A stretch of DNA of 64,000 nt from Phycisphaerales bacterium (lineage in GTDB: Bacteria > Planctomycetota > Phycisphaerae > Phycisphaerales > SM1A02). A program made the translations under genes and the position numbers. The notes under the pieces were generated by a model that saw only the letters and a program-made list of their open reading frames with translations, did not search any database and was not told where the DNA came from. Position 1 is the stretch's first letter, and every line of letters begins with the position of its first letter. This document shows positions 42,528-51,441 of this stretch, piece after piece. The DNA is taken from contig SIAD01000001.1 of assembly GCA_009691915.1 (NCBI GenBank), positions 186,001 through 250,000 on the forward strand, in the 5' to 3' direction.

Positions 42528-44294
42528 TCACTCCTCGGAGATCGTCTCGCGGACGATCTCATCGATGGTGGTCTGCCCCTCATAGAGCGCCAGGAGCCCG
42601 GACTCACGCAATGTCCGCATGCCGCGCTTGCGCGACTCGTTGCGCAGCACCGAGGTCGAGGCCTGCTGCATCACCAGCTCGCGCAACTCGTCGTCCATCA
42701 TCATGATTTCGAAGATGGCCATCCGTGACTTGTAGCCGGACTTGGTGCAGGCCTCGCACCCCCTGCCGCGGAAGAGCTGCCGTCCCTGAACATCGGCGGG
42801 GCGAAGCGCGAGTTCCATCAGGTGCTCCTCGCTGGGGACGAACTCCTCCTTGCACGCGGTGCAGATTCGGCGCACCAGCCGCTGCGCGATGATCGCCTCG
42901 ATGGTCGCGGTGAGCAGGAATGACTCGACCCCGAGATCCAGCAGTCGCAGGATCGAACTGGGGGCATCGTTGGTGTGAAGCGTTGCGAACACAAGATGCC
43001 CGGTGAGGCTCGCCTGAATCGCGATCTGCGCCGTCTCAAGGTCGCGGATCTCACCCACGAGGATGATGTCGGGATCCTGGCGGAGGAATGATCGCAGCAG
43101 TTTGGCGAAGGTGAGCTCCTGATCGATGTTCACCTGGCACTGCACCATTCCCTCAATGTCGTACTCGACCGGATCCTCCGCCGTCAGGATCTTGGTGTCC
43201 ACCTTGTTGAGCGCCCCAAGTGCCGCGTACAGGGTCGTGGTCTTTCCCGACCCCGTCGGCCCCGTCACCAAGACGATTCCGTTGGGCTTATTGATGATCA
43301 GGCGGACCGTTCGCAGTTCATCGTCGCGAAGGCCGATGCGGTCAAGATCCAGCTGCACCGCCGACCGGTCGAGGACTCGGAGCACGACCGACTCGCCGAA
43401 CATGGTGGGCAGGACGGCGACGCGAAGGTCGATCGGCTCCGCCGACGCTCCCTCGTAGTTGATACGGCCATCCTGGGGGAGCCGCCGTTCGGCGATGTTC
43501 AGCTTGGCAAGGATCTTCACGCGGCTGACGATCGCCATGGCGATGCTCTTTTCGGGGCTCTTCATCTCATAGAGGATGCCGTCGATGCGGTACCGCAACT
43601 TGAACTCATCCTCAAATGGTTCGAGGTGGATGTCCGAGGCGCGATTGGCGATCGCCTGCATGAGCATGTTGTTGACGAGGCGGATGACGGCGTTGTCGCT
43701 AGCCGCATCCTGCAGCGATGCAAGGTCCACGGAGTCCCCCCGCCCCTGCAGATTCTTGACCGCCTCCGAGCGCTCCACCTCGGAAAAGAGTTCACCCGTG
43801 TCGACCTTCCGCGAGTATTCGCGCTTGATCACTTCGTCGATTTCGGCGGCGGGGGCAATCACCACCGTGACCGCGTACCCCGCCATGACATTCATCTTGA
43901 GGTTGTCAACCGCCTGAAAGTTCGAAGTGCTGGCGATTGCGACGGTCGCCGTCTTCAGATCCTGATCGACGGCGATGGGGACTACCTTCAGCACATTGGC
44001 GGTCTCGGTCGAGATCACCCGGTAGACCTCGGCGGGAACCTTCATGGCCACGATGCTCAGGTACCGGAACCCCCGCTGTCCAGCCAGAGCGACCGCCAAG
44101 TCGTGCGAATCGATGAGACCCAGGTCGATCAGCAATTCGCCGAGCTTCTTCTTTATCTTGGTTGGGTCGTTGGCACGGAGTTCAAGTGCCGAGTGCACCT
44201 GTTCGCGAGAGACCCGACCAAGCTTGGTCAGAATGCGACCAATCTTTCGACCCTTCAGCTCGGATGGTTGCACTAGCGGTTTGGTGTCTGCCAT
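42528..44294 (-). CDS. PilB/GspE-type assembly ATPase (copy 1)
   Basis: 588 residues. N-terminal GspE-II domain (KLGELLIDLGLIDSHDLAVAL) and linker, then the secretion ATPase core: DIHLEPFEDEFKLRYRIDG, Walker A GPTGSGKT at 345-352, an Asp box, Walker B LVGEIRD, His box and a C-terminal four-Cys zinc motif (CTAC ... CEAC). It drives filament extension. ATG 44294 is favoured over 44300 because GGAGG lies 7 nt before it. Start of the block that overlaps gspF and the pseudopilins; preceded by a TATAGT -10 box in the 85-bp gap after pilT. Confidence 0.93.
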   Translation of the reverse strand: MADTKPLVQPSELKGRKIGRILTKLGRVSREQVHSALELRANDPTKIKKKLGELLIDLGLIDSHDLAVALAGQRGFRYLSIVAMKVPAEVYRVISTETANVLKVVPIAVDQDLKTATVAIASTSNFQAVDNLKMNVMAGYAVTVVIAPAAEIDEVIKREYSRKVDTGELFSEVERSEAVKNLQGRGDSVDLASLQDAASDNAVIRLVNNMLMQAIANRASDIHLEPFEDEFKLRYRIDGILYEMKSPEKSIAMAIVSRVKILAKLNIAERRLPQDGRINYEGASAEPIDLRVAVLPTMFGESVVLRVLDRSAVQLDLDRIGLRDDELRTVRLIINKPNGIVLVTGPTGSGKTTTLYAALGALNKVDTKILTAEDPVEYDIEGMVQCQVNIDQELTFAKLLRSFLRQDPDIILVGEIRDLETAQIAIQASLTGHLVFATLHTNDAPSSILRLLDLGVESFLLTATIEAIIAQRLVRRICTACKEEFVPSEEHLMELALRPADVQGRQLFRGRGCEACTKSGYKSRMAIFEIMMMDDELRELVMQQASTSVLRNESRKRGMRTLRESGLLALYEGQTTIDEIVRETISEE

Positions 44295-44308
44295 GGGCAT
44301 GCCTCCAA

Positions 44309-44314
44309 ACTATA
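44309..44314 (-). promoter_or_regulatory. Possible -10 box before pilB copy 1
   Basis: TATAGT on the minus strand, 14 nt upstream of the GspE ATG at 44294 and just before TTGGAGG. No good -35 at standard spacing. The 85-bp pilT-pilB gap is the only real break in the 25617-47312 run. Confidence 0.4.
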
Positions 44315-44379
44315 CGGCATTACAGGCTGATCTTGATTCAATAATAAGGTTTGTGTTATGACAACTGGTATTCGAGAAG

Positions 44380-45540
44380 TCAAGGTGATGTTTTCACATC
44401 GTCTTCATCCCATTCGGGCCGCCCAATCTTGCCCCCGGCGCGATGGACCTTGTCCCGAAGGGAGCCGGCATCCTTTGCCTTGTCAATCATCTCTTCGGCA
44501 TCGATTCTACCCTCGGTGTACAGGCGCCAGAGGTGGTCATCGAGGAGCTGCATTCCGAACTTCTTCCCGGTCTGGATTGCCGAGTCGATGCGGAAGGTCT
44601 TGTTCTCGCGGATCAGATTGGCGATAGCCGGCGTCACCATCAGGAACTCGTATGCCGCCAGCCGACCCGGCTTGTCCTTGCGGATCAAGAGCACCTGGCT
44701 GAGCACGGCGATGAGCGAAGTCGAGAGCTGAACCCGAATCTGCTCTTGCTGGTTGGTCGGGAAGGCATCGATGATGCGATTGATTGTTCCTGCAGCCCCT
44801 GTCGTGTGCAGGGTGGCGAAGACCAAGTGGCCCGTCTCGGCGGCGCGAATGGCCGCCTCGATCGTTTCGAGGTCGCGCATTTCACCGACCAGCACGACAT
44901 CGGGATCCATTCGCAGCACTCGCTTGAGCGCTTCGGTGAACGAAGGAACATCCTCTCCCACTTCCCGCTGGTTGACGATCGACTTCTTGTGGTTGTGGTA
45001 GAACTCGATCGGATCCTCGACGGTTACGATGTGCCGTTCGTAGCTCTGGTTTATGAAGTCGATCATCGTCGCCAGCGAAGTCGACTTCCCGCTCCCCGTC
45101 GGTCCAGTGACCAGCAGCATCCCCCTCGGTCGCCGGATCAGGTCATAGCAGATTTCGGGCAGCCCGATCTCCTCGAAGGTCATCAGCCGATTGGGAATCT
45201 GCCGCATCACCATCGAGACCGCGCCTCGCTGCTTGAAGATGGAGCATCGAAAGCGGGCCAGATTTGAGAAGGCGATGCCAAAATCAGATCCCCCGTTCTC
45301 CTGAAGTTCCTGCTGGTTCCGCTCCGGCGCGATCTGCTTCATCAGGGACATCGTGTCCTCGGAGGTGAGTACCTTCGTCGCTAGTGACCGGAGTCGACCG
45401 TTCAATCTGAGCGTCGGGGGGCGACCGACCGTGACATGGAGATCCGATGCCCCCTGACGGATGACGGTGTCGAGCAGCCGGTCGATCTGCATCGAACTGG
45501 CATCGACCTTGGTACGCGGGGTTTCTTCAGTAGACGACAT
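44380..45540 (-). CDS. pilT: PilT-type retraction ATPase
   Basis: 386 residues. ASDLHVTVGRPPTLRLNGRL near residue 31 is the PilT N-terminal signature. Walker A GPTGSGKS (146-153), IVTVEDPIEF, LVGEMRDLETIEAA, HLVFATLHTTGAAGTINRII, and the C-terminal AYEFLMVTPAIANLIRE complete the PilT pattern; there is no tetra-Cys zinc motif. PilT normally powers pilus disassembly and twitching, so its presence argues for a true retractable pilus rather than only a secretion pseudopilus. ATG 45540 follows AGAGGAG. It lies between the two pilB-like genes. Confidence 0.93.
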   Translation of the reverse strand: MSSTEETPRTKVDASSMQIDRLLDTVIRQGASDLHVTVGRPPTLRLNGRLRSLATKVLTSEDTMSLMKQIAPERNQQELQENGGSDFGIAFSNLARFRCSIFKQRGAVSMVMRQIPNRLMTFEEIGLPEICYDLIRRPRGMLLVTGPTGSGKSTSLATMIDFINQSYERHIVTVEDPIEFYHNHKKSIVNQREVGEDVPSFTEALKRVLRMDPDVVLVGEMRDLETIEAAIRAAETGHLVFATLHTTGAAGTINRIIDAFPTNQQEQIRVQLSTSLIAVLSQVLLIRKDKPGRLAAYEFLMVTPAIANLIRENKTFRIDSAIQTGKKFGMQLLDDHLWRLYTEGRIDAEEMIDKAKDAGSLRDKVHRAGGKIGRPEWDEDDVKTSP

Positions 45541-45566
45541 CGTGGCGACTCCTCTGGTTCAGCGAC

Positions 45567-47312
45567 TCATGAAGCCATATCAGCCTGCGCAAATGTGGCG
45601 ACTTCCTCACAGGTGGTGAGCCCCTGAAGGACTTTGATCTTTCCGTCCCCCAAGAGGGTCCGCATCCCCGCGCGCACCGCAGCTTCCCGAATCTTACCCA
45701 CGGTTGCGCGCTGGAATGCGAGGTCTCGGATCTCCGAGTTCATGATCATCATCTCATAGACGCCCTTGCGCCCCTTGTAGCCAATCATTCCGCACTTCGC
45801 GCAGCCCACCGGTTTCATCATCGTCCCCCTGGCGATCTCCTCCTGCGTGATTCCGGTAATGCGCGCCCCCTGCGGATCCGGCTGGTCATCGACCGCCTTG
45901 CACTCCGGGCAGAGGATCCGTGCCAGGCGCTGGGCCAGCACCGCCTGAATGGAACTGGCCACGAGAAACGGCTTGACTCCCATGTCGATCAAACGGGTGA
46001 TCGCGCTGGGGGCATCGTTGGTGTGCAGCGTCGAGAACACGAGATGGCCGGTGAGGGCCGCCTGAATGGCAATGTCGGCCACTTCCCGGTCTCGGATCTC
46101 ACCCACAAGGATGATGTTCGGTGCCTGGCGCAGCATCGACTTGAGAATCACAGGAAAGGTCAGGCCGATGTGCTCACGCACCTGCACCTGATTGATTCCC
46201 TTGAAGGAGAACTCGACCGGGTCCTCCGCCGTGATGATCTTTCGGTCCGGTCGGTTCAGGTCGTTGAGCGCCGAATACAGCGTCGTTGTCTTGCCCGAAC
46301 CGGTCGGGCCGGTGACCAGAAAGATCCCGTTGGGTCTTCGAATGACGCGGTTGAATGCGTCCAGTGTGTCCTGCTGAAGACCGAGGTTGAGCAACCCGAT
46401 ACGCGCCGACTCGGGACGGAGAATTCGCATCACGATCGACTCCCCCCAGTACGCGGGGCAGGCGCTGACGCGGAAGTCGATGTTGGAGCCATCGACTGTG
46501 AACTTGATGCGACCGTCCTGTGGAACCCGTCGCTCGGCGATGTTGACTCCCGCCATCAACTTGATTCGAGCTAGGAGGGCGCTCTGCAGCCGCTTGTCGA
46601 TTCGCTCCATTTCGACGCATGATCCGTCGATGCGGTAGCGCACGAGCACATACTGCTTCATCGGCTCGATGTGGATATCGCTGGACCGCAGCTGGACAGC
46701 GTCAATGATGAGCCGATCGACGAGTTTCGTCGCTCCCACCTTCTCGGCCGAATCGGCGCGGTCGGTGTCGACGCTGGCATCGCGCGAGGCATCCGTACTC
46801 AAGTCGCGGCTCGTGTCTTTAGACTGGGTTATCGATGCCGTCATGATGCTCTTGCGATTGAGCAGGCTTGGTTCGTCTTTGCCTCCGTCGAGAAACCTCC
46901 GGATCTGGCCACGGCTCGTTATGTAGGTCTCGAATTGGCAATTGAGCCGGAACTGGAGAGCGGTCAGGGCCTCGAGGTCCATCGGGTCGTGGATCAGCAG
47001 TTTGACCACACTCCCCTTCTTCTCATCCAGCGGGAGGATCAGGTACTTCCGAGTTACATCATCGGGGACCAACTTGCGATTGACACGGTTGGCCCACTCA
47101 GGGCGTTCAAGATTGGCAAACTCCATCCCGAATTGCCGCCCGAGTGCCCGCGCGACATCCTCTTCGGTGCAGGCGCCTAGTTCGACGAGTACTTCCCCCG
47201 TGCGCTTGCGCGACGCCTTCGCCGCGGACACCGCCTGCTCCACCTGCTCGGGCTTGACGACCCCCGCCTCTCTCAGCAGCTCTCCGATCTTCTTGCGTTC
47301 CTTACGAGCCAA
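45567..47312 (-). CDS. PilB/GspE-type assembly ATPase (copy 2)
   Basis: 581 residues from a TTG start. N-terminal domain begins KIGELLREAGVVKPEQVEQA; then a low-complexity Ser/Asp/Arg linker (SKDTSRDLSTDASRDASVD) that copy 1 lacks. The ATPase core has DIHIEPMKQYVLVRYRIDG, Walker A GPTGSGKT (335-342), LVGEIRD and a tetra-Cys zinc motif (CPEC ... CAKC). The frame stays open to 47606 across gnd; TTG 47312 is chosen because GGAG lies 7 nt upstream and the residues after it match the family. It is the first gene of the run and diverges from gnd (152 bp). Confidence 0.9.
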   Translation of the reverse strand: MARKERKKIGELLREAGVVKPEQVEQAVSAAKASRKRTGEVLVELGACTEEDVARALGRQFGMEFANLERPEWANRVNRKLVPDDVTRKYLILPLDEKKGSVVKLLIHDPMDLEALTALQFRLNCQFETYITSRGQIRRFLDGGKDEPSLLNRKSIMTASITQSKDTSRDLSTDASRDASVDTDRADSAEKVGATKLVDRLIIDAVQLRSSDIHIEPMKQYVLVRYRIDGSCVEMERIDKRLQSALLARIKLMAGVNIAERRVPQDGRIKFTVDGSNIDFRVSACPAYWGESIVMRILRPESARIGLLNLGLQQDTLDAFNRVIRRPNGIFLVTGPTGSGKTTTLYSALNDLNRPDRKIITAEDPVEFSFKGINQVQVREHIGLTFPVILKSMLRQAPNIILVGEIRDREVADIAIQAALTGHLVFSTLHTNDAPSAITRLIDMGVKPFLVASSIQAVLAQRLARILCPECKAVDDQPDPQGARITGITQEEIARGTMMKPVGCAKCGMIGYKGRKGVYEMMIMNSEIRDLAFQRATVGKIREAAVRAGMRTLLGDGKIKVLQGLTTCEEVATFAQADMAS

Positions 47313-47414
47313 GGTCTGCTCCGTCGCTGGGTTCTGTGTGCATGAAGGGCTCGATCCGAGAAGGTCAAATGGTAGCAAGCACTCTCCGCGTTCCGGCGGA
47401 AGGCACGCTTCTTG

Positions 47415-47420
47415 TAGTCT
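47415..47420 (+). promoter_or_regulatory. Candidate -10 box of gnd-zwf
   Basis: TAGTCT lies 44 nt upstream of the gnd ATG, with GGAGG (47454-47458) as ribosome site. The -35 is not convincing. The 152-bp divergent region must also hold the promoter for the pilB copy-2 operon; TACCAT at 47369-47374 on the minus strand is a weak candidate. Confidence 0.35.
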
Positions 47421-47464
47421 TCGGTTCCGCGCCTCGCGCACTTCACCGCCACGGAGGACTTCAC

Positions 47465-48481
47465 ATGCAACTGGGAATGATCGGACTTGGTCGGATGGGA
47501 GCGAACATGACGAAGCGCCTGCTTCGAGCAGGTCATCAGGTCGTCGTCTTCGACCGGAGTAGTCAGGCAGTCGCCGACCTCGCGAAAGAGGGAGCAACTG
47601 CGTCAACCAGCGCGGCCGACCTTGTCACGAAACTTGCCAGCCCGCGCCATGTCTGGCTGATGATTCCGGCCGCCTTTGTTGATGCCGCGGTCGACGAACT
47701 CGCCGGGCTCGTCGCCAAGGGCGACACCATCGTCGATGGCGGAAACTCCTACTACAAGGACGACATCCGGCGGGCGAAGGCACTGGCCGCCAAGGGGATT
47801 CACTATGTGGACTGCGGCACCAGCGGTGGCGTCTGGGGACTGGATCGCGGATACTCGCAGATGATCGGAGGGGATTCCGTAGCCGTTTCCCGGCTCGACT
47901 CCATCTTCAAGGCTCTTGCGCCGGGCAAGGCGAGCGCACCGCCGACGCCGGGCAGGGTGTCAAAGGGCACGGCCGAAGAGGGGTACCTCCACTGTGGACC
48001 ACCGGGGGCGGGTCACTTCGTGAAGATGGTTCACAATGGGATCGAGTATGGACTGATGGCGGCCTACGCGGAGGGACTCAATGTGCTCAGACACGCGAAC
48101 GCTGGTCTGACAACCCGAGTCGTGGACGCCGAGACGACGCCGCTGCGAGAGCCCGGAGACTTTCAGTACGAGTTTGATCTCGCGGAGGTCACGGAGGTGT
48201 GGAGGCGAGGCAGCGTCGTCGCTTCATGGTTGCTCGATCTGACCGCCCAGGCCTTTGCCTCCGACCGCACCCTCGAGGCGTACTCCGGGCGTGTCTCCGA
48301 CTCCGGCGAGGGCCGATGGACCGTCCTGGCCGCGATCGAAGAGGGTGTGCCAGTGCATGTCATCAGCGCGGCGCTCATGGATCGGTTCGAGAGTCGGGGC
48401 CAGTCGGAGTTCGCCAACAAGGTCCTCTCGGCAATGCGCATGGGATTCGGTGGTCATCTGGAGAAAGCGGCAGGATCCTGA
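47465..48481 (+). CDS. gnd: 6-phosphogluconate dehydrogenase, decarboxylating (short form)
   Basis: Oxidises 6-phosphogluconate to ribulose 5-phosphate and CO2. 338 residues, the short type (classical enzymes have ~470). Rossmann motif GLGRMG at 7-12, DGGNSYYKDD at 91-100, CGTSGGVWGL at 117-126 and the catalytic GAGHFVKMVHNGIEYG at 181-196 with Lys187. The C-terminal half has the shortened helical domain. ATG 47465 follows GGAGG. zwf begins 3 bp after its stop, giving a two-gene oxidative pentose-phosphate operon; 6-phosphogluconolactonase is absent here. Confidence 0.94.
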   Translation: MQLGMIGLGRMGANMTKRLLRAGHQVVVFDRSSQAVADLAKEGATASTSAADLVTKLASPRHVWLMIPAAFVDAAVDELAGLVAKGDTIVDGGNSYYKDDIRRAKALAAKGIHYVDCGTSGGVWGLDRGYSQMIGGDSVAVSRLDSIFKALAPGKASAPPTPGRVSKGTAEEGYLHCGPPGAGHFVKMVHNGIEYGLMAAYAEGLNVLRHANAGLTTRVVDAETTPLREPGDFQYEFDLAEVTEVWRRGSVVASWLLDLTAQAFASDRTLEAYSGRVSDSGEGRWTVLAAIEEGVPVHVISAALMDRFESRGQSEFANKVLSAMRMGFGGHLEKAAGS

Positions 48482-48484
48482 CTC

Positions 48485-49873
48485 GTGACCACCCACGAAC
48501 CAGCCGATGCCATGGTGTTCTTTGGCGCCACGGGCGATCTCGCCCACAAGAAGACCTTTGATGCGCTCCACGCACTTGTCAAGCGAGGGACGCTCGACGC
48601 TCCGATCGTCGCGGTCGCCAAGAGCGGGATGACCCTCGACCAGCTGAAGGCGCGGGCGCGCGACGGCATCGAGAAGTTCGGCCGGGGAATTGACGAACCA
48701 TCCTTCGCACGGCTGTGCAGTCGGCTTTCCTATGTCGACGGGGACTACGCCGACCCCGGCACATTCCGTCGTGTCAAGGAGGCGCTCGGTTCCGCGACGC
48801 GTCCGCTCCACTATCTGGCGATCCCGCCGGCACTGTTCGGCCCCGTGTCCAAGCACCTAGGCGAGTCGGGGTGCGCAACGGGAGCACGCGTCGTCGTCGA
48901 GAAACCATTCGGGCGCGACCGCCGCAGCGCGACGGAACTCAACGGCCTGCTCCACGGGGTCTTCGAAGAGTCCTCAATCTTCCGGATCGACCACTACCTC
49001 GGGAAAGAGGCGGTCCAGAACATTCTGTACTTCCGTTTTGCCAACACCTTCCTCGAGCCTGTCTGGAACCGCCACTATGTCCGCCAGATCCAAATCACGA
49101 TGGCCGAGAACTTCGGAGTCGAGGGTCGCGGAAGTTTCTACGACGCCACCGGGACGCTGCGGGATGTCATTCAGAATCACCTAATGCAGGTCGTCGGGTT
49201 CCTCTGCATGGAGGCCCCCAACTGGGAAAACACCGAGCGCACGCGAGATGAACAGGTGAAGCTCTTCCGATCGATCCGAACGCTGGGGGTACCAGACATC
49301 GTGCGCGGTCAGTTCACCGGATTCCGAACGGAACCCGGGGTCGCTCCGCAATCGACGACCGAGACCTACGCAGCCGTCCGGCTTCAGATCGACAACTGGC
49401 GCTGGCAGGGAGTCCCGATCTTTCTGCGCGCAGGAAAGTGCATGCCGATCACCGCGAGCGAGGTGCGCGTCGAGTTTCATCGACCGCCCCAGGTGGTCTT
49501 CCACGAGGCTCTCCCGCCGAGCCGGAACTTCCTTCGGTTCCAGATCAGCCCCCGGATCGAGATCGGTCTCAACGCCGAGGTGAAGGTAGACGGTCCGCAG
49601 ATGGATGGCACGCAGCTTGAACTCCTGGCGATCGACCAGCAGAGTGATGAAATGACACCCTACGAACGACTGCTGGGCGACGCGCTCCGTGGCGACGGGA
49701 CGCTGTTCGCACGCGAGGACAGCGTGGACGAGTGCTGGCGAATCGTCGATCCCATTCTTCTGCACCCGAACGGAGTTCGTGAATACGCCCCGGGCACATG
49801 GGGACCGGAGTTCGACAACGAGCATGTACTTCCGCCAGGTGGCTGGCATGCACCACGAGTGACCAAGGCGTAG
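48485..49873 (+). CDS. zwf: Glucose-6-phosphate 1-dehydrogenase
   Basis: First step of the oxidative pentose-phosphate pathway. 462 residues. Coenzyme motif [10 protein letters not shown] at 14-23, EKPFGRD at 139-145, and the substrate signature RIDHYLGKE at 167-175 with the catalytic His. Later FLRAGKCMP and [12 protein letters not shown] are typical. The start is GTG 48485, right after gnd. Convergent with the RDD-protein gene across 38 bp that contain no clear terminator. Confidence 0.96.
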   Translation: MTTHEPADAMVFFGATGDLAHKKTFDALHALVKRGTLDAPIVAVAKSGMTLDQLKARARDGIEKFGRGIDEPSFARLCSRLSYVDGDYADPGTFRRVKEALGSATRPLHYLAIPPALFGPVSKHLGESGCATGARVVVEKPFGRDRRSATELNGLLHGVFEESSIFRIDHYLGKEAVQNILYFRFANTFLEPVWNRHYVRQIQITMAENFGVEGRGSFYDATGTLRDVIQNHLMQVVGFLCMEAPNWENTERTRDEQVKLFRSIRTLGVPDIVRGQFTGFRTEPGVAPQSTTETYAAVRLQIDNWRWQGVPIFLRAGKCMPITASEVRVEFHRPPQVVFHEALPPSRNFLRFQISPRIEIGLNAEVKVDGPQMDGTQLELLAIDQQSDEMTPYERLLGDALRGDGTLFAREDSVDECWRIVDPILLHPNGVREYAPGTWGPEFDNEHVLPPGGWHAPRVTKA

Positions 49874-49911
49874 CGCACCCAAACCGCGGCCCGTCTCGGC
49901 CACGAGGCCTT

Positions 49912-51441
49912 CTACGACTGCTGGGTCCCTCGTCTTGCCACCGCCGTCCCTGTGAGGGACTCGGGGACTCCTTGATGAAGGGGGTGAACGAACGAGAGGA
50001 CCCCCAGTGCCGGGGCCATGAGCACGATCGACTTGAGTGCAGCGCGAAGGAGTGTTCGCCCCACGCCAGCACGCGCGTCGACTGGGATCGCGACGGATCC
50101 TTGAACACGCGGTTTCGACTCCGCGCGGATCACCCGCGCTCCCACCAGCCATTTGCCCGGCGACGCGCGCCACACGGCTTCGAAGAGTGCGCACCATGCG
50201 CCCGTCGTGCCAAGCATGATCGTGGCCGGCACGCAGCGCGAGAGTTCCGGAGTCCATGACGGCATGGCGAGCAAGGCCTCCACGCGTTCCCCGGTAACAA
50301 GGAGGGCGAGAATCGCCCCCGGAACGAGGTCGATCCCCAAGGCGAGTGTTCGGCGCATCATCGAGAGCGGGAGCCAGCCTGCAACGAGATGGCGCCTCGT
50401 CTCAATCGGCGGTTTTATGACGAATCCCGCCAGGAGCATCGCGATCGTGGCGCCACCCAGCAAGGGAAGGTGGATCCACTCAAAGGCGCGAGGGATCTCT
50501 CTCACCAGAGGAGCCGCCTCGGCGATGGAACCATTCAGCGGATCGATTCGTGCCAGCGTCAGTTCGCCTCGCGGCGCGAGGTGTGCAAGCAGGAACTCGT
50601 CGGCGACTCCGAGGACAGTCCATACCGATGCCTGCGGCGGAATCGTCGCGAGGACTCGAACCCCCTGCGGTCCGGCGTAACAGAGTTCGTGCGCACCAGT
50701 CGCGGCTCGCCTCACGATCGCGTTGCACGACGCCCCGTCGACCATGAAGAGAAACTCCGTCCCGGCTCCCGGCAGCGTGACTCGATCCCACGACTCCGGC
50801 GCACCGATCTGCGCTGACGCGCGCGCGACGAATGCTTCAAGACTCCCTCCGTTGACCCAAGCGATGCCGAGCCGTCGATCACCGCCAGTAACCCATGTCG
50901 AGATCCGCGCATGCGCCCCGACCTCGTCTGGGAGTCCTTCGACACTCCACTCCGACACCCCGAGGCGGAACAACTGCGGCGGATCCCCGCTGGCGAGGGC
51001 CAACACCGTCGAGCGATCCGCTGCCATGCTTGACGCGCCCGCCGGAAGCAATGCGCTCGGGAGCACATCGAGCCTCCCGAGTGGGGTGTCGTAGTACGCC
51101 CCGGAAGAAGGATTGCGATGGGTGGTGAGCGAGTAGACCGGGTTGGAGCGCCCAGTGCCGTCCGGTTCCATCATGATCACGAGTTGGTCACCCGAGGCGG
51201 CCAGTGACAGAGGAACTGCCGTCAGCACAGTCGCTTCCCGCACCGCGTTCGAGGGCATGGTCGCAGCGTGGTGCAGGATTCGGCATTGCCCTTGGCGCTC
51301 GACGGCAAACCAAACATGACTTCCGGAACTTGCCGCCGTGAGGAGCGAGTCACCAGAGTCGGCGGTCGCCCCCGCAGCGTGCGCGGACACGACGGTGCCT
51401 GCCACAAGAGCCGCCAAATGCAGCGCGCCACGATGGGTCAC
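49912..51441 (-). CDS. RDD-family membrane protein with large exported N-terminal domain
   Basis: 509 residues. A signal peptide (VAGTVVSAHAAGA) is followed by a ~300-residue exported domain with beta-propeller-like texture (repeated VWFAVE, STWVTGGDRRLGIAWVNGG, WTVLGVADEFLLAHL). A transmembrane helix at ~335-355 leads to an RDD module: RRTLALGIDLVPGAILALL, ASPGKWLVGARVI and the typical GRTLLRAALKSIVLMAPALG ending in SLTGTAVARR. RDD proteins often transport or anchor; function here is unknown. GTG 51441 overlaps the stop of the upstream lipoprotein gene (GTGA), suggesting a functional pair. Confidence 0.78.
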   Translation of the reverse strand: MTHRGALHLAALVAGTVVSAHAAGATADSGDSLLTAASSGSHVWFAVERQGQCRILHHAATMPSNAVREATVLTAVPLSLAASGDQLVIMMEPDGTGRSNPVYSLTTHRNPSSGAYYDTPLGRLDVLPSALLPAGASSMAADRSTVLALASGDPPQLFRLGVSEWSVEGLPDEVGAHARISTWVTGGDRRLGIAWVNGGSLEAFVARASAQIGAPESWDRVTLPGAGTEFLFMVDGASCNAIVRRAATGAHELCYAGPQGVRVLATIPPQASVWTVLGVADEFLLAHLAPRGELTLARIDPLNGSIAEAAPLVREIPRAFEWIHLPLLGGATIAMLLAGFVIKPPIETRRHLVAGWLPLSMMRRTLALGIDLVPGAILALLVTGERVEALLAMPSWTPELSRCVPATIMLGTTGAWCALFEAVWRASPGKWLVGARVIRAESKPRVQGSVAIPVDARAGVGRTLLRAALKSIVLMAPALGVLSFVHPLHQGVPESLTGTAVARRGTQQS

